This document shows, one piece after another, positions 31,674 through 43,255 of a DNA stretch of 64,000 bases (the stretch's first letter is position 1; the number at the start of each line of letters is the position of its first letter). This DNA is from Romanomermis culicivorax (taxonomy: Eukaryota > Nematoda > Enoplea > Mermithida > Mermithidae). The notes beneath the pieces were generated by a model, which saw only the letters and a list, made by a program, of their open reading frames with translations, ran no database searches and was not told the DNA's origin. The stretch spans positions 310,001 to 374,000 of the forward strand of contig CAWUHX010000265.1 in the NCBI GenBank assembly GCA_963922205.1, in the 5' to 3' direction. Made by a program: the position numbers and the translations under genes.

Positions 31674-32520
31674 TAGTGATGGACCAATGCATCAGCAGCA
31701 TGACATTGGCTGATGCATCAGCCCATTGTTGTGTTTTTCTGCCATCAGCAATTGGCCGATGTTCACATTTATTTCTTACAGTAGTTTTGTAAATAAATTA
31801 TTTTTTCATGAAAATGATTAATTTAATGCTTGGGATAACTGTCCTATGTTGTCATTGATGAACTAAAAAACAAGAATTTGACAAGCTATGAATGGGATAT
31901 TTTAGCCATGGTTAGAATATATTTTAATACATGTAGAATGTATTCACACCTAAGACAATTATGTTTTGGCAGCTTGTCAATTTGTTAAAAATTCTTGCAG
32001 AAACTGTGAAAATCTATAAATCTGAAAATGCCTGTATTTCCAAAGAAATAGATGAAGGAAAGTAAGCTAGTTTTCTTGTGCCTGAATTTCTTTGCAAAAC
32101 GCAAACTAAAGAATAGTACCAGTAGGAATTTCATGCTGCTTTATTCACAATTATTTGGGTTCATTAAAGGCGAATGGCTGGAGAAAATTTATCAATATTT
32201 ATGTCGAAATGATAATTGAGCCCACTTTAAAACCACTCAAGATAATGAATTCTATGCTTTGGTATTCTCGCTAGATCCTTGATTCAAAAACAAGGTTGGA
32301 TTAAAATTTGAAATACAATACATATTGATCCTACAAACCAAAATAGAAAAATTTAGCCTTTCCATGATCTTCAAGCAGCAGACAAAGCTGAAATAGCTTT
32401 GGTTAGAATGGTTGTTGATCAAAAACAACAGTAGTATAGAGGGAGACCTGATCACAAAAAGCTCCCCCGCCCATGTTAAACATAGGCGTTGGACTTGAAA
32501 AAAAACATGATCCATTTAGG
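31674..32520 (+). pseudogene. hAT/ZBED-type transposase remnant
   Basis: The left part (31674-31750) has hAT-end-like repeats of CTGATGCATCAGC. Plus-strand reading at about 32240-32300 gives FYALVFSLDP, a stop, then FKNKV, which fits the LDPRFK motif of ZBED/hAT transposases. No right terminus found. Confidence 0.4.
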
Positions 32521-32829
32521 ACAAAAGCCCAAATTTAGTGCAGGTGTCTGAAAATTTCGATTAGGGTCTCCCTTCTGCAAATCTAGTGTTTGTGCTCTTA
32601 GTTATATCACACACTGCCACTGCCGCTGTGCCCTTTAGGGGGAGGGAAGCTGAAGCTGTTTCTTCAACTTTTATATAGCTAGCCTACATAGAATAAACAA
32701 AAAGTGGAAAAATCATATGATATATCAACAGAAATTGTGTACTCATTCACACTGATCACAGGATCAGTCCCAGTGTCAGCTGTGGGGAGGCTAGTACACA
32801 TGTGGTGCCAGAACTTTCATAGAAAGTAC

Positions 32830-33027
32830 TCACAATAAATGTTTTTTTAAATTTTTTCTTCTATAGTTGTGATGCCAACTGGATTCTTTCTGCATCAGCA
32901 TTTTTGTACTTTTAATTGGTGGAGGATCAGCAACCAATTCTCTGTATCTTCCAGCTTGAACATATTTACACACAGCATAATGCACAGAACCCATAGGAGC
33001 TTTCCCACATTAGTTACAAGGCTCCAT
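32830..33027 (-). pseudogene. Small basic protein ORF (one stop)
   Basis: A 65-codon frame from ATG 33027 with TAA at codon 6 and otherwise open to 32830. It contains two Cys pairs near the start (C..CGKAP, then VCKY) and a very basic end (HHNYRRKNLKKHLL). It lies 65 bases downstream of the TBP-like gene on the same strand. Family not recognised. Confidence 0.35.
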
Positions 33028-33092
33028 TTTAGAGAATGAATGTTTCAGCTATTGACTATAAATAATTTATACCAGTGGGTAGTACTTGCTAA

Positions 33093-33607
33093 TCAACTTT
33101 GAAAACTGACAAGTAACTCTTTGAAGTTCTTCTGCAGTTCATCGTAGGTCTTGGCACCTGTAATAATAATTTTTCAAGTATGGAAAATCAATGCACATAA
33201 GCCCTGCTTGTTAATTGTATATTTCAGTGCAGGAAATAATTGGGGAGAATAATCACATTTATCCCTATGAGTGTTATAGAATTCTTCAACATTGATACAA
33301 TGATCTAGGGTGTATGACCCAACAATATTGCACATTCTAGATTTCCTGGGTCTTGGCCAATAGCCAAGTTTGAGCAGTATTTCTGGGGCATAATCTATAC
33401 TTTTCACAGCCTGTTGAGTTGCCTTAATGCCCACACATACCAGCTTTCCATTTTCAATAGTAGAAAACATTTTGGATCACAGAGGTGCCAAATTAGTGAG
33501 ATGAATTTTCCCATAGTCAGTTTAGAGTCATTAAATTTTTTAGTAAGTGAGTCTGAATTGAGTCAACAACCGAGTTCAGCTGTGACAGTAACATTTTTAA
33601 CTTGCAT
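33093..33607 (-). pseudogene. TATA-binding-protein-like gene, broken
   Basis: Reading from ATG 33607 gives both direct repeats of the TBP fold: repeat 1 with VKNVTVTAELGC and GKLVCVGIK, repeat 2 with NIVGSYTL, YSPQLFPALKY, ALIFHT and IIITGAKTYDEL. These are the conserved strand and turn blocks of TBP. Length about 171 codons equals a bare TBP core. Breaks: TGA after the first LGC, a frame change before GKLVC, and TGA (33176-33174) where a Gly is expected. It is intronless and much more diverged than a normal animal TBP, so it is not a recent retrocopy of a host gene. It begins 15 bases after the end of the virion-like gene. Confidence 0.7.
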
Positions 33608-33621
33608 TTTCAGAAAAAGCT

Positions 33622-34401
33622 TCACTTTCTAATGTGTAAGGTCAAAATTGTTTTAGTAGTGATAAATTTTATAGGTTTGTGATCTGTTCTAATCGAAATT
33701 CTGATAGGATGGATATCTTTTACACGTACAGGAAAATAGTGAGGCGCTATATATATCTTATCTATAATGTCACCAAAAGCTCCCTCTATATTAACAGTAT
33801 AGAGGAGGGGAGCTGAAATATTACCAGCAATCTGTTGTTCAATGATGTTACAATAAACATACATGGTTTCGAGACCAGCCTATATATAAGCGGGATGTGC
33901 AACAGCAATTTTCAATTTTTCAGAAGTAGTTGTTTTTAGTTCTGATTTCTCAAAGCCCAACAGATAGAGTAAAGGATCATCTAATCTTATGCTCTTGATT
34001 CTAGTCAAGTTCACTTTTAGGACAACTGCCCTGGCTAATCTCTGATATGAAAATTTGATAAACTCATTATAGGAACTTTTTCCTGTTCACTCAACAACAT
34101 GATAGATTGTTGAATAGCTTCAATTAAATCTGTAACAGATTCATACCTCATAAGGTACTTTTAGTAATTGCCTAGTATTGATGCAAGTATCATAAAATTT
34201 AATTACACTATCATTAGGTGTTACAGTACAGGACAAATTTGTTGCAGCACCAGTAATCTTTTGGTCAATGTCTCGGTGATATACTGGGTCTTTACTGGTA
34301 GAAATTTTGGGATGAAATAGTGGATAACTCTGGTGCTTTACTAGTTGATAAGTTTGGCAGCCATGACGCATTACTGGTGGATTACTGGTAACATACTTCA
34401 A
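33622..34401 (-). pseudogene. Virion-like protein gene, broken
   Basis: Starts at ATG 34401, changes frame near 34150, has TAG at 33882-33880, and ends at 33622. The C-terminal third (MYVYCNIIEQQIAG, PLLYTVNIEG, YFPVRVKDIHPIRISI) resembles a protein family I know from mobile or endogenous viral loci of many animals, commonly beside F54H12.2-like genes and thought to be structural. The middle part (SVTDLIEAIQ ... LYLLGFEKSE) fits the same family. Family name and capsid role are from memory and need a profile search. Confidence 0.5.
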
Positions 34402-34680
34402 TAAAATACAGGCATACTATTTATACGCACGTAATCAATACAATGTCTGTAGTTTTGGCCTTCATTCTGCTTTGCGTTTTTCTCCTTAACAAAAATACGG
34501 ATGTCTGCCATCCTCATGAATATTAATGAATGGAGAAGCATTTAGTTGTTTTCTCGCCTAAAAGTTGTGTAGTGAAAAAAGACCAAACAGGAGGAATTGG
34601 CTTTTATTGTGACCATTTTAGCCACTGAGCATTTAAGCTACTGAATACTTCTAGTTAAATATGAACTGACACTTGCTTTG
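34386..34680. repeat. Left arm of inverted repeat at the start of the virus-like cluster
   Basis: Matches the reverse complement of 35400-35665 with interruptions; the best stretch is TTTGCGTTTTTCTCCTT...TGCCATCCTCATGAATA. Each arm starts at TACTTCAATAAAATAC and can encode a short hydrophobic peptide beginning MSV(V/I)LAF. Confidence 0.65.
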
Positions 34681-35399
34681 AAAGTTTTAGTTTAAATGCG
34701 TTTCAAGATGCATACTATAATGTCATCAAATCAAAAAGATTATGACCATCAAATTTCAGATAGAAGGAATTTGTGCAGTTTTTGTGTGACTTTTTTTTCT
34801 TTTTAAATTCTTTTTGGTTCAACTTGGGAAAGGTGAACATTGAGCAGGCTGTGTTCAGGCAAATGACAGTACATGTGAAGAGTTTTTTTGACAAAATATC
34901 TTATAGTTCGTTATGCTTATGGTTCCTTTTGAGAACCATAGCGAAAGCTATTTTTAGCTTTCATCAAAAAGAGGATTATAGGTGTGCATTAAAGTTTGAA
35001 GCATAGTGAGATGTGATCTATTTTTAAATGTACAAAAATCATAATTCTTTCTAGTTTTCAATCCGAATTTTCCAAATAAATATGCTTAAAGGTTGATGTT
35101 CTATCATGTCCATGTGTATAAACAATAGCGGGTATTTAATTTCTGATGTGTGTCTCGATTTGGCCAGAAGCACATTTCATCAACTGAGACTGATACAGTC
35201 TTTGTTCATGGAAGTTTTCTGTAACTTCAGGCATCAATACTATTTTAGTTATTTTTCATGTAAAGTGTAAACAAATCAGTTCAAGTAATACGGTAATAGA
35301 AGAATTAAAAATGTACATTTTGATTGCTTTTGGAAAAGTTATCAATTCAAAATAAAAATGGATACCAATACAAATAAATGAGTGGAGGATAAATCAAGA

Positions 35400-35665
35400 C
35401 ATAGATGTAAACACTACATTAATGCATGCAGTGTCAGTTTAATTTCACTAAATTGTACAGTAGCTTTAATGCTAAGTGACAGAAGGCCCACAATAAAACA
35501 CCATTTCTCCTTTTTGCTTAATTTGTATTCATGAGGATGGCAGATGCCTGTATTTTTGTGAAGGAGAAAAACGCAAAGCAGATAGAAGGCTAAAATTACA
35601 GACATTGTATTGATTACTTGCGTGTAAATAGTATGCGTAAGTATTTTATTGAAGTACACATGCAC
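35400..35665. repeat. Right arm of inverted repeat
   Basis: Reverse-complement partner of 34386-34680. Its minus-strand frame (35606-35414 from MSVILAF) encodes a hydrophobic N-terminus with CHPHEY and about 40 further residues, while the left arm stops after CHPHEY. Confidence 0.65.
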
Positions 35666-35699
35666 ACTGTTTGGTGTCCCAGGGTAAAGAAAGTGACCA

Positions 35700-36480
35700 A
35701 AATTGGTCCTTTAGCAAATTTTTCCCAAAGATCAGGTTGTATACACTATACAGTAATTTTTTCACTTTGAAATGAAATTTTATTGCCTTTTGTATAAATA
35801 ACTACTCAACAAAGTTGTTTGGTGACATGAATCATAAAACTTTTTTGTAATCTAATCCTTTTAAGATGTTTGTTGCGTTCAACTTTGGCAAATTTTCGGC
35901 CTACAGTAAACTTCTGCCAAATTTATTAGGGTAGTGTAAATCCATACCCTGTCCCTGCCTGTATGTATGAGTTGTTTCTTTGCAACAACATTTCTCTGCT
36001 CCATGATTGACAAATCGATATTCATGCAGAACATTAAAAGCTCAGTCAGTAGAAATAACTGAACATCATGTTTGTATCCTAAATAAAGTGTACTTTTAAA
36101 AAAATTTGGAAAGAAATTTACTACCCAATGATTTTAGGATTTATCCCCAGCCTGAAACTGGTGCCATGCCCATGTATTGTACTTATTTATAGCTATTTTC
36201 ACTATGTACAAATTTTACAAATGAAATATTGGCTGCTGTTTGTACACATGCAAATGGGTTATGTACAAAAAACCCTGCTGTGCACTAATAAAACTTTTTG
36301 CCCTAATCGAGTCAAACTGTCATTAGCAGCACTGCTAATGGGTGTGCCGCTAAAAAAACACTGCTTATGGGCTATTTTCAACGCCTTCCTCATGCTGATT
36401 TTAGGACAAATGCTTGCAACTTCAGCTGGGCACTATATTCCTGTAAAAAGTTCATTCACTCTGAATATTTGTTAGTCGAC
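35700..36480. other. Intron 1 of gene X, remaining part
   Basis: No gene recognised. At 36131-36175 TTTTAGGATTTATCCCC...GCCCATGTATTG resembles the right end of the hAT at 24117-24160, so a decayed relative may be present. Confidence 0.4.
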
Positions 36481-36484
36481 TTAC

Positions 36485-37161
36485 CCACAGTACACCGATG
36501 TAACATCATTTTTCTCTAAAGCATACGCAAACCAAGTCGTAAGTCGATTAGAGCCGACAATGTACAATAATTTCTTACTATGAATCGATGATTTCGACAC
36601 TAGTTTTGCAAATGCCAATATGGCTAGGGATAAACCGAAGGACGTGATATATTTTCGCTCTAGACCAAAATCGATGGCTTTTATCCAATTGACTAGCGAT
36701 CTTTCGTTTGGAAATTGACCATCGTTGAAATGAAGGCAAGCCAGTGGAACGTTGAGTAGATTGTCATTTACTTTCCAGTTTTTCTTATCGGAAGGTGAAA
36801 CAAAACTTTCTGGCGATTCCACTTCACCCAATTTTTTGGCGAGCAAATAAGGCGCAAAATGTTTATATTTATGGTTTTTGTCTGGTAATGTAAAAACAGA
36901 ATTATCACTGCTTTCTGTTGTGGAAAAATCAGAAGAGAAGTTGTTATCTGCAGATCCTAGTGTTCTCCTCGATGGCTTAGAATCGTTGTACGTAAAAACT
37001 TCATTATCGTAATCCGTGAAACTATCCTCAGCCCCTTTTGAATAGAACTTTCGTTTGTAGGAATCGAACGTTCGCCTGAGCAAGGATGAATCGTAATTTA
37101 TATATTTTTCAGGAACGAATTTCCGTATTGAATATTTGGCGAACTTCACTATTGTGGCCAT
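36485..37161 (-). CDS. Gene X, exon 1 (N-terminal)
   Basis: Starts at ATG 37161 (MATIVKFAKYSIRKF) and ends in a strong donor (GG followed by GTAAGT at 36484). 225 codons plus two bases. Residues 1-40 are basic and aromatic, 40-105 are Ser/Asp-rich and likely disordered, and 110-225 look like a folded helical region (SLVNWIKAIDFGLERKYI). The basic N-terminus could be a mitochondrial targeting signal, but this is a guess. Exons 1-2-3 join with consistent phases and no stop; additional small exons in the long introns cannot be excluded. No function assigned. Confidence 0.7.
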
Positions 37162-37251
37162 TTATCTAAAAGCAAAAAATCAATAAATGATTTGCTCAAT
37201 GAGTTTTCGAAAAATTCTGCCGAGTCCTTGGATACTTCCTTACATACTAAG

Positions 37252-38208
37252 CATACATGCGCATAGGAAGTTGACCGTCCTTCCTACCTGAGACCAGGGT
37301 ACACATGCCTAGCCCCAAAAAATGCTTAAGCACACTCTGAACTCTTTTGAAAGATGTTTTTCGCTTATTTTAATGCATATTATGTATGATAAACATTAGG
37401 GCTGTTTCGAGTACTCGAACTCAAACTCGATTAAAACTCGACAATTTTGGTAACTCGAACTCGAACTCGAAAACTTCGAAATTTAAAACTCGAACTCGAA
37501 CTAGAACTCGATTTTTTTCAACCATTATTTCGAGTTCTTTTCGAGTCTAAACTTTAAAATATAATGGAATTCAGAAATCCTGCTTAGTGTTTAAGATAAA
37601 GATATGTCATAAGTAACATAATTTCCCAAACATTTTATTCATCTAACAAACCACATTTTTCATTATCAATGAATTAATACTTGAATTTTGTTTCAATCAA
37701 ATTCAACTTGCAAAACAATAGACGTTCTGCTTGATCGCCTGATAAACAATTTCTTCAAAGCCATCCCAAATAATACTTTTTCTAGGCATTTTATTAATGA
37801 TGTCAAGTCAAATATTGCTTAAATAGATTAAACCTATAATTGGTGTGGTAATACCAAATAATGCATTTGATTAAAAAATATGATCTGCTTCAACCTGCAA
37901 GTATGACACAAATTGTGACTGTATAAAATTCTATACCTAGTAACTATGACATATGCTAAACAGTTCTATGTAGTTCAGTTGTACCAGACCAGGTGCATAA
38001 TAAGATTGATTGGCATTTATGTAACAAAATGAACGCTTATATACAATAGTGAATTACTCGAACTCGAACTCGACTCAGAACAATTTCCAAACTCGAACTC
38101 GGAAAAGCAAAAGGAGCAAGCTCAAACTCGAACTTGAAATTACTAAAATTCTCTGATCGAAACAGCCATAATAAACATGCTAATGGAGCTTTTTTGCACA
38201 CACAAACA
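37252..38208 (-). mobile_element. M1-family MITE, copy 2, split by other elements
   Basis: Starts CATACATGCGCATAGG and shares ACCTGAGACC and TGCATATTATGTATG-type blocks with the copy at 10194. It is split by the hAT MITE 37397-38170 and its right end is cut at 38209 by another hAT element; no right duplication found. Confidence 0.5.
37389..38178. mobile_element. hAT-type MITE with CTCGAA repeats
   Basis: 37397-38170 (774 bp) between exact 8-bp duplications ATAAACAT. Ends TAGGGCTGTTTCGA and, inverted, TATGGCTGTTTCGA. Next to the ends, especially 37420-37510 and 38055-38145, AACTCG/CTCGAA hexamers are repeated many times, a likely transposase-binding array. No ORF. Confidence 0.85.
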
Positions 38209-39208
38209 CAGGGCCCTGCGCAGGATTTTTTCATGGGGGGGGGGGGGGCGGACTAGATTTCTTCACTGAATAGCCCCAGAAAATTTTGATCTTACGCAGA
38301 TATACTGTGTGCATCACCTTTTTTTTTCCTCAAAGATTTTTTCCACATGAGAACCGGACCCAAAATTTTTTTCCTCATTTTCCTAAAATTTTCCACATTT
38401 TCAAAAACGCTTATAATGTGGCTATGGATGCTTTTTCAAGCATTTTAGGAGCATACCCAAGCATTTTGTTGTATTTGTAGTCAGAAACCTGCAAAAATGA
38501 GGAAAAAATTGAGAAAATTCTGGTTATGTTAGTCAAAATGAGCTCATGAAGAATATATTGGTGTTCTATAGAATGGTCTGGCGTGGAGCGCCGGAAAAAT
38601 TTTTTGATTTTCACCTTCTAAAACGCTGGAAAAAGAACCTTCATAATGTTGGGAAATAAATTAAACCCAGACTGATGAAGTGTAATTTGCCTCCCATTCC
38701 GGCGCAAAGAGCCGGAAAAATTTCGGGGTTTTTGTATTCTAAAACGCTGAAAAATAAATCTCTCCAACAGATAATTCGTGAACAAATGTTTTGAAATCGC
38801 GTTCTAGAACAATGTCTTCAATTTCCACCTTCAATAAATGCAAAAGTTCAGATTGCAAACGTTTATAAAATTCCAATCATCGAGAGAAAAAATTGAGAGA
38901 CTTGATGAAAAATCTCTATTTTCGGCGACATAATTGACTGTAAACGATTAGAAAATGAAACGAGCTGACTTGATTGATAGAAACTGTTGAGCATTAATTA
39001 GTAAGTCGAAGTAGATATGCTAACGGCCGTGCCTGATAGAATATAGTTATAATTATACCCATGACGGGCACGAAGTGCCGGAAAATTTTGAGATTTTGAC
39101 CTTTTAAAGTCCACCAAAACGCATCTTTTCGGTTTAGAGTTACTGCATCAATGGGGGGGCGGCCGCCCCCCTGCCCCCCCCCCCCTTGTGCACAGCCCTG
39201 CACACACA
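38201..39208. mobile_element. hAT-type non-autonomous element with G-rich ends
   Basis: 38209-39200 (992 bp). Ends CAGGGCCCTGCGCAGG and, inverted, CAGGGCTGTGCACAAGG, each followed by a poly-G (or poly-C) run of 12 or more. Flanks CACAAACA and CACACACA (7 of 8). Inside are three copies of the GCGC hairpin module (38581, 38700, 39065). Confidence 0.75.
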
Positions 39209-40730
39209 CTCTCCCTACTTCGATGAAATGTCCCAAGATTATCCAAAGCTAAATTTTTGCTGTGTATGTCTGGTCGCAAAAGGTTCAATGTAAGGCTTTT
39301 TTCATCAATTCTCTCAATTTTTTCATTCGGGCCTTGGAATTTTTCAAACTTTTCCAACATGAACTTTTGCATTTATAGACAATGAAGATTGAAGTCATCA
39401 TTCCAGACTATAATTTTTCAAAATAGAATATAATATAATACCTGGAAAATTTTTCAGAATAAGGAACAAATTACATTCTATTAGTTTGATTTCAATTTAT
39501 TTCTCAATGTTGTGAAGGTTCGTTTTCCAGCGTTTTAGATAATGAAAATCCAAAAAAAAAAATTTCCGCATGGTGCGCAGGACTAAGAAATAAGTGCAAT
39601 CCTCTAATTGGCTCGATTATTTGATATTTTTTATTGTTTTCTGCAATCTTTTCAAATTAAAACAAGTCGTTTGTATGTTGATGCAAATAATTTAACAAAA
39701 ATATAAAAATTGCAAAAAAATTCCATCCCTTCTCCCAGAAAAAATTCCTGTGTCCACTACTGGTCTCATCAGCTAAGCCCTTCACCATACCTACATTACT
39801 ATCATCATACATGTAACGGGGCCCTGAGGTCTGGGGGGTTGCCTTTTTTGGGTATAGCAGCTGCGCCCGAGCGCAGCGCTGTTGAGGCTCTTCCAAATGA
39901 AGTTGTTAGTTAAAATAGTATCAAGGGTCTTAAAGGAATATAGTGTTTATATTTTCTGGTGAAATTGTGTAGTGGTAAACGCATGAAGTCCACAGGCTGG
40001 TGGACCAGGTTCGATTTTAGAACTAGGTAGGATTTATCTGTGGTGACAAGGAATATGTGACATGTATTCACATTTTATGCAAATGAGTTCCTGAATGCCA
40101 TGAGCGCCTGGATTTTCGAACTGATCCGGACAGTTGGCATCTTGAGGAGTCAAAGAATGCCATTTGGACCATAATTTGGAAGGGAACCGACTTGTAAAAA
40201 AATTCTGAAAAATCTTCTTTTTCGTCAAACGCAATATAAAAGGTGAAGTGATTAAACCAAGATATGATACATTAGGTGGTAACAACTATTGAATGCAGTG
40301 CAGCTAACGAGTAAATAAAGTAGACATACTTACGGTCGGCTTTCAGCTGGATTATAGCAAGCAATGATCAAAAAAATTATTACCAGCGCGAAGCACCGGT
40401 AGTGGCTAAACAGCCGCGCGGCCGTGGAGCTGAAATATTACAAAATGCATCAGAATGCACCTTCCCGATTTTAAAATCGCAGATAGAAACCGGCCGAAAA
40501 TCGGCCAAGCCATACAAATACCGGCCAAGAAAACCGGTCAAGAAAAAAAACTGGCCATTGCATCAAAAACCGGCTTCAGCCGGCCACTTCCGGTACACTG
40601 TTTTTTTTCCACGAACTGCTTTCCACAAATGTGGAAAGGGGTCAAATTTTTTTTCCACATGTGGAAAATTTTTTTTCGTCTTAAAATCCTCGTTTTTTCG
40701 CTTAAAAATGCTCACAGACGCTTTATCGCC
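39200..40730. other. Repeat-derived noncoding stretch
   Basis: Contains a hairpin-module copy (39520-39590, inverted), a segment shared with 12960-12990 (CATACATGTAA...GGCCCTGAGGTCTGG) at 39806-39835, the conserved GCAGCTGCGCCC hairpin (39855-39885), and 40440-40730, which recurs inverted at 47860-48130. No believable gene. Confidence 0.5.
39845..39905. repeat. Conserved hairpin repeat H2, copy 1
   Basis: GCAGCTGCGCCCGAGCGCAGCGC followed by TGTTGAGGCTCTTCCAAATG. The same block is at 42775-42825 and, inverted, at 43540-43605. Confidence 0.65.
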
Positions 40731-41655
40731 AGGGTTGGCAAGGCTTTGGTTTTTTCCAAAATCATTAAAAAACTTTTTTTTCACATTAGTCGATCTTCTA
40801 GGCATGTATTGATTTCAAAATATAAATGAGACAACAATAATAAAATTTTATACAGATCAGTTAAGAATACTGTAGGTTAACAAAGAGAGGAGATTTTGAG
40901 TGGTTCATTTTTATGGGACTTGACGTCGCTAAAAAAATCGTACAAAATATGAATCTATCATGCAAGCGAGAATAATATAAATAATAAGACCCATTTGCTG
41001 TAGTTATAGCTCGCGGATAGGTTTGAAAAGCAAAAATTTGGAAACATCTGAAATGTCTATGTGTGACATTCAACTGCAGTTTGTAATATTAATAACATAT
41101 GTATAATAATCTATCAATTTAAAACCCTCTTATCGAAAACGGTATACTTAAAAATTATGTCATTTCAACTTCTCTGTGCATATATGTGATACATTGATAC
41201 AATTCTGTAGTTGATTTCTTTTGAGTTTTGATTACGTACATTGTGTATTGTATATTTTTCTTTATTTGTAATTCTTCTTTTCCTTGAATTTGCCCCTTAC
41301 ATATCGCATGCTCTGTTCCACTTTTACTTTTCTTATGTTCTTCACTCATCGTTCCTTTCTCATGTGCCCACTATTACTGCATTTCTATTGGTATAATAGA
41401 GATTTCCTATAGCATAAAATAAGGACACCCGATAAGATCAATATAGCTGCCATTTTAAGGCTCCTTAACTAGTTTTAGATGATACATTGAGCTTCCAGCA
41501 GTTTTTTACATAGTTATATTGATGTACCAAACGTTCTTAAGAATTAAACCAGAAAAAAACACTAAAAAACCATAGAAAAACCAAAAAAAACCACTAAAAA
41601 ACCGCTAAAAAACCAAAAAGTCGAAAGTTCAAAAGTTTAGTTTTTGCCAACCCTG
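40730..41655. mobile_element. hAT-like element with CAGGGTTGGCAA ends
   Basis: Begins CAGGGTTGGCAAGG and ends TTTTTGCCAACCCTG, giving a perfect 12-bp terminal inverted repeat. I see no matching 8-bp flanks (TTTATCGC, GCTGTTAA). Interior is A-rich with CTAAAAAACC repeats near 41560-41630. Noncoding. Confidence 0.6.
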
Positions 41656-41848
41656 GCTGTTAATGACCGATGAATGGAAAAAAATTCTAAATATTCTCAG
41701 TTCATTCAGTCAGATTCGGATTCAGAGCTGAAATCCTTAATTTTTGTGTTTGATTGATTCTAATAGAAAAATAGAAATCGTTAATACAGAGTTTCGACCG
41801 AAAATTTACACAATTTTAGACTTTATTTTCTCTAGTCTTTACATTATA

Positions 41849-41982
41849 TAAGGTAAAGTGGGGGTGACTTTGATCAGGGGCGACTTGATCAGAGTATGGC
41901 ATTTGATAACTATTTGAGATCAGCAGGAATGCCATACTATAACCAAAGTCGCCCCTGATCAAAGTCACCCTACTTTACCTTA
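41849..41982. mobile_element. Pogo-related MITE, 130 bp
   Basis: 41851-41980, flanked by TA. Long palindrome starting AGGTAAAGTGGGGGTGACTTTGATCA; the same termini occur in the pogo element at 45560 and the MITE at 49847. Confidence 0.85.
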
Positions 41983-42539
41983 AATGTTCGCAGTCGAAAA
42001 TTGAATCAATTTGAACTTCCTGAACAATTCTAGAGTTATTCAAATTTTCTCAGCATTCCATTTTTTTTAAGTCACCGTGAGCTATTTTCTTGCAGTTTTT
42101 TTCTTATTTCACTGTCGCGGTTAGCTGAAAAATAGGTTGGGCATGATTTATACAAAAAATTAATCCGTTAGTATCTTCAAATCACTGTTTTTTTTCCCCC
42201 AAATTGTGCTTTTTTCGGGAAAAAAATTCGGAAAGGGGAAAAAAATTTTGGGCTCTTTCCCCATTTGGGGAAGAAAATTTTGGGGATCGGATACAGAAAA
42301 GATGCATTTTGGTGCATTTTAGAAGGTCATAATCTCAAACTTTTCCGGCGCTTCGCGCCGATTATAACTTTAATAATCATTATTATGCATTACTAACCCC
42401 TGGCGCGGCTTTTAGCATGTCTACTTTCATTTATCATATAATCTATAATAGTTTTCATCATCTTGAACTATTATCTCATGTTTTCATTGGTAATCTTCAA
42501 TATTTCATTATGATATTTAATGAAGATTCGAATTTTTGG

Positions 42540-43255
42540 CTAAAATGCAGAGTACGGTGGCGGTGGTCCTAGCACTTGCAAAGTGGATTTTCGGTGTTTT
42601 TATGGTACCGGCAACAAACTGCAACCAAAAAAACCAGGTGCTCAAGGACAGGGAGGGAGATAGACTAATTTGCATAATTCATATATAGTCAACAATTTTG
42701 GGGGTAAACTGCAGATGACGGTGGCCACCGAATTTACCCTACCTTTAAAATTTTCTTTAGGCTTAGGCTTAGGGTACAGCAGCTGCGCCCGAAGGGCGCA
42801 GCGCTGGAGAGGCTCTTCCAAATGTTTCGGCGTGGCCACGGCCAAATGGTTCGGCGTGGCCACCGCCAATTTCGGCGTGGCCACCGCCAATTTCGGCGTG
42901 GCCACCGTCATCTGTAAAAACTCCAATTTTGGTGGCCCTGGCAGTTGCAAAGTGGAGTTTGGGGGTTTTTATGGGGCTATGGCTATACTAACAGCAATCA
43001 TAATACCAGGTGCCAAAAATGCAACTTCTGCTTTCCAAAAACTCCATATTTTTGCCCATTTTACTTAATTTGCATATGAATTATGCAAATTAGAAAATTT
43101 TACTTAATTTGCATATGAATTATGCAAAAATTAAAATCTCCCTCCCTGTCCTTGAGCACCTGTTTTTTTGGTTGCAGTTTGTTGCCGGTACCATAAAAAC
43201 ACCGAAAATCCACTTTGCAAGTGCTAGGACCACCGCCACCGTACTCTGCAAAAAT
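42540..43255. mobile_element. Element with about 120-bp inverted ends and inner 20-bp repeats
   Basis: GCAGAGTACGGTGGCGGTGG at the left is found inverted at the right end, and homology runs over about 120 bp (through GACAGGGAGGGAGAT). A clear TSD is not resolved. Inside, TTCGGCGTGGCCACCGCCAA is repeated about four times at 42825-42915, after hairpin H2. Confidence 0.65.
42825..42915. repeat. GC-rich 20-24 bp tandem repeat
   Basis: Four copies of TTCGGCGTGGCCACCGCCAA, strikingly GC-rich in an AT-rich setting; GGTGGCCAC at 42720 is related. Confidence 0.8.

Noticed and set aside
32439-32575. Small inverted repeat AGGGAGACC...GGTCTCCCT as a MITE
   Set aside because: The arms agree over only about 15 bases and no flanking duplication is visible; support is too weak to call.
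40402-40829. Two overlapping plus-strand frames of 124-136 aa
   Set aside because: Low-complexity translation of CCGG-rich and poly-T repeat DNA; the homologous repeat at 47.9 kb does not preserve either frame.
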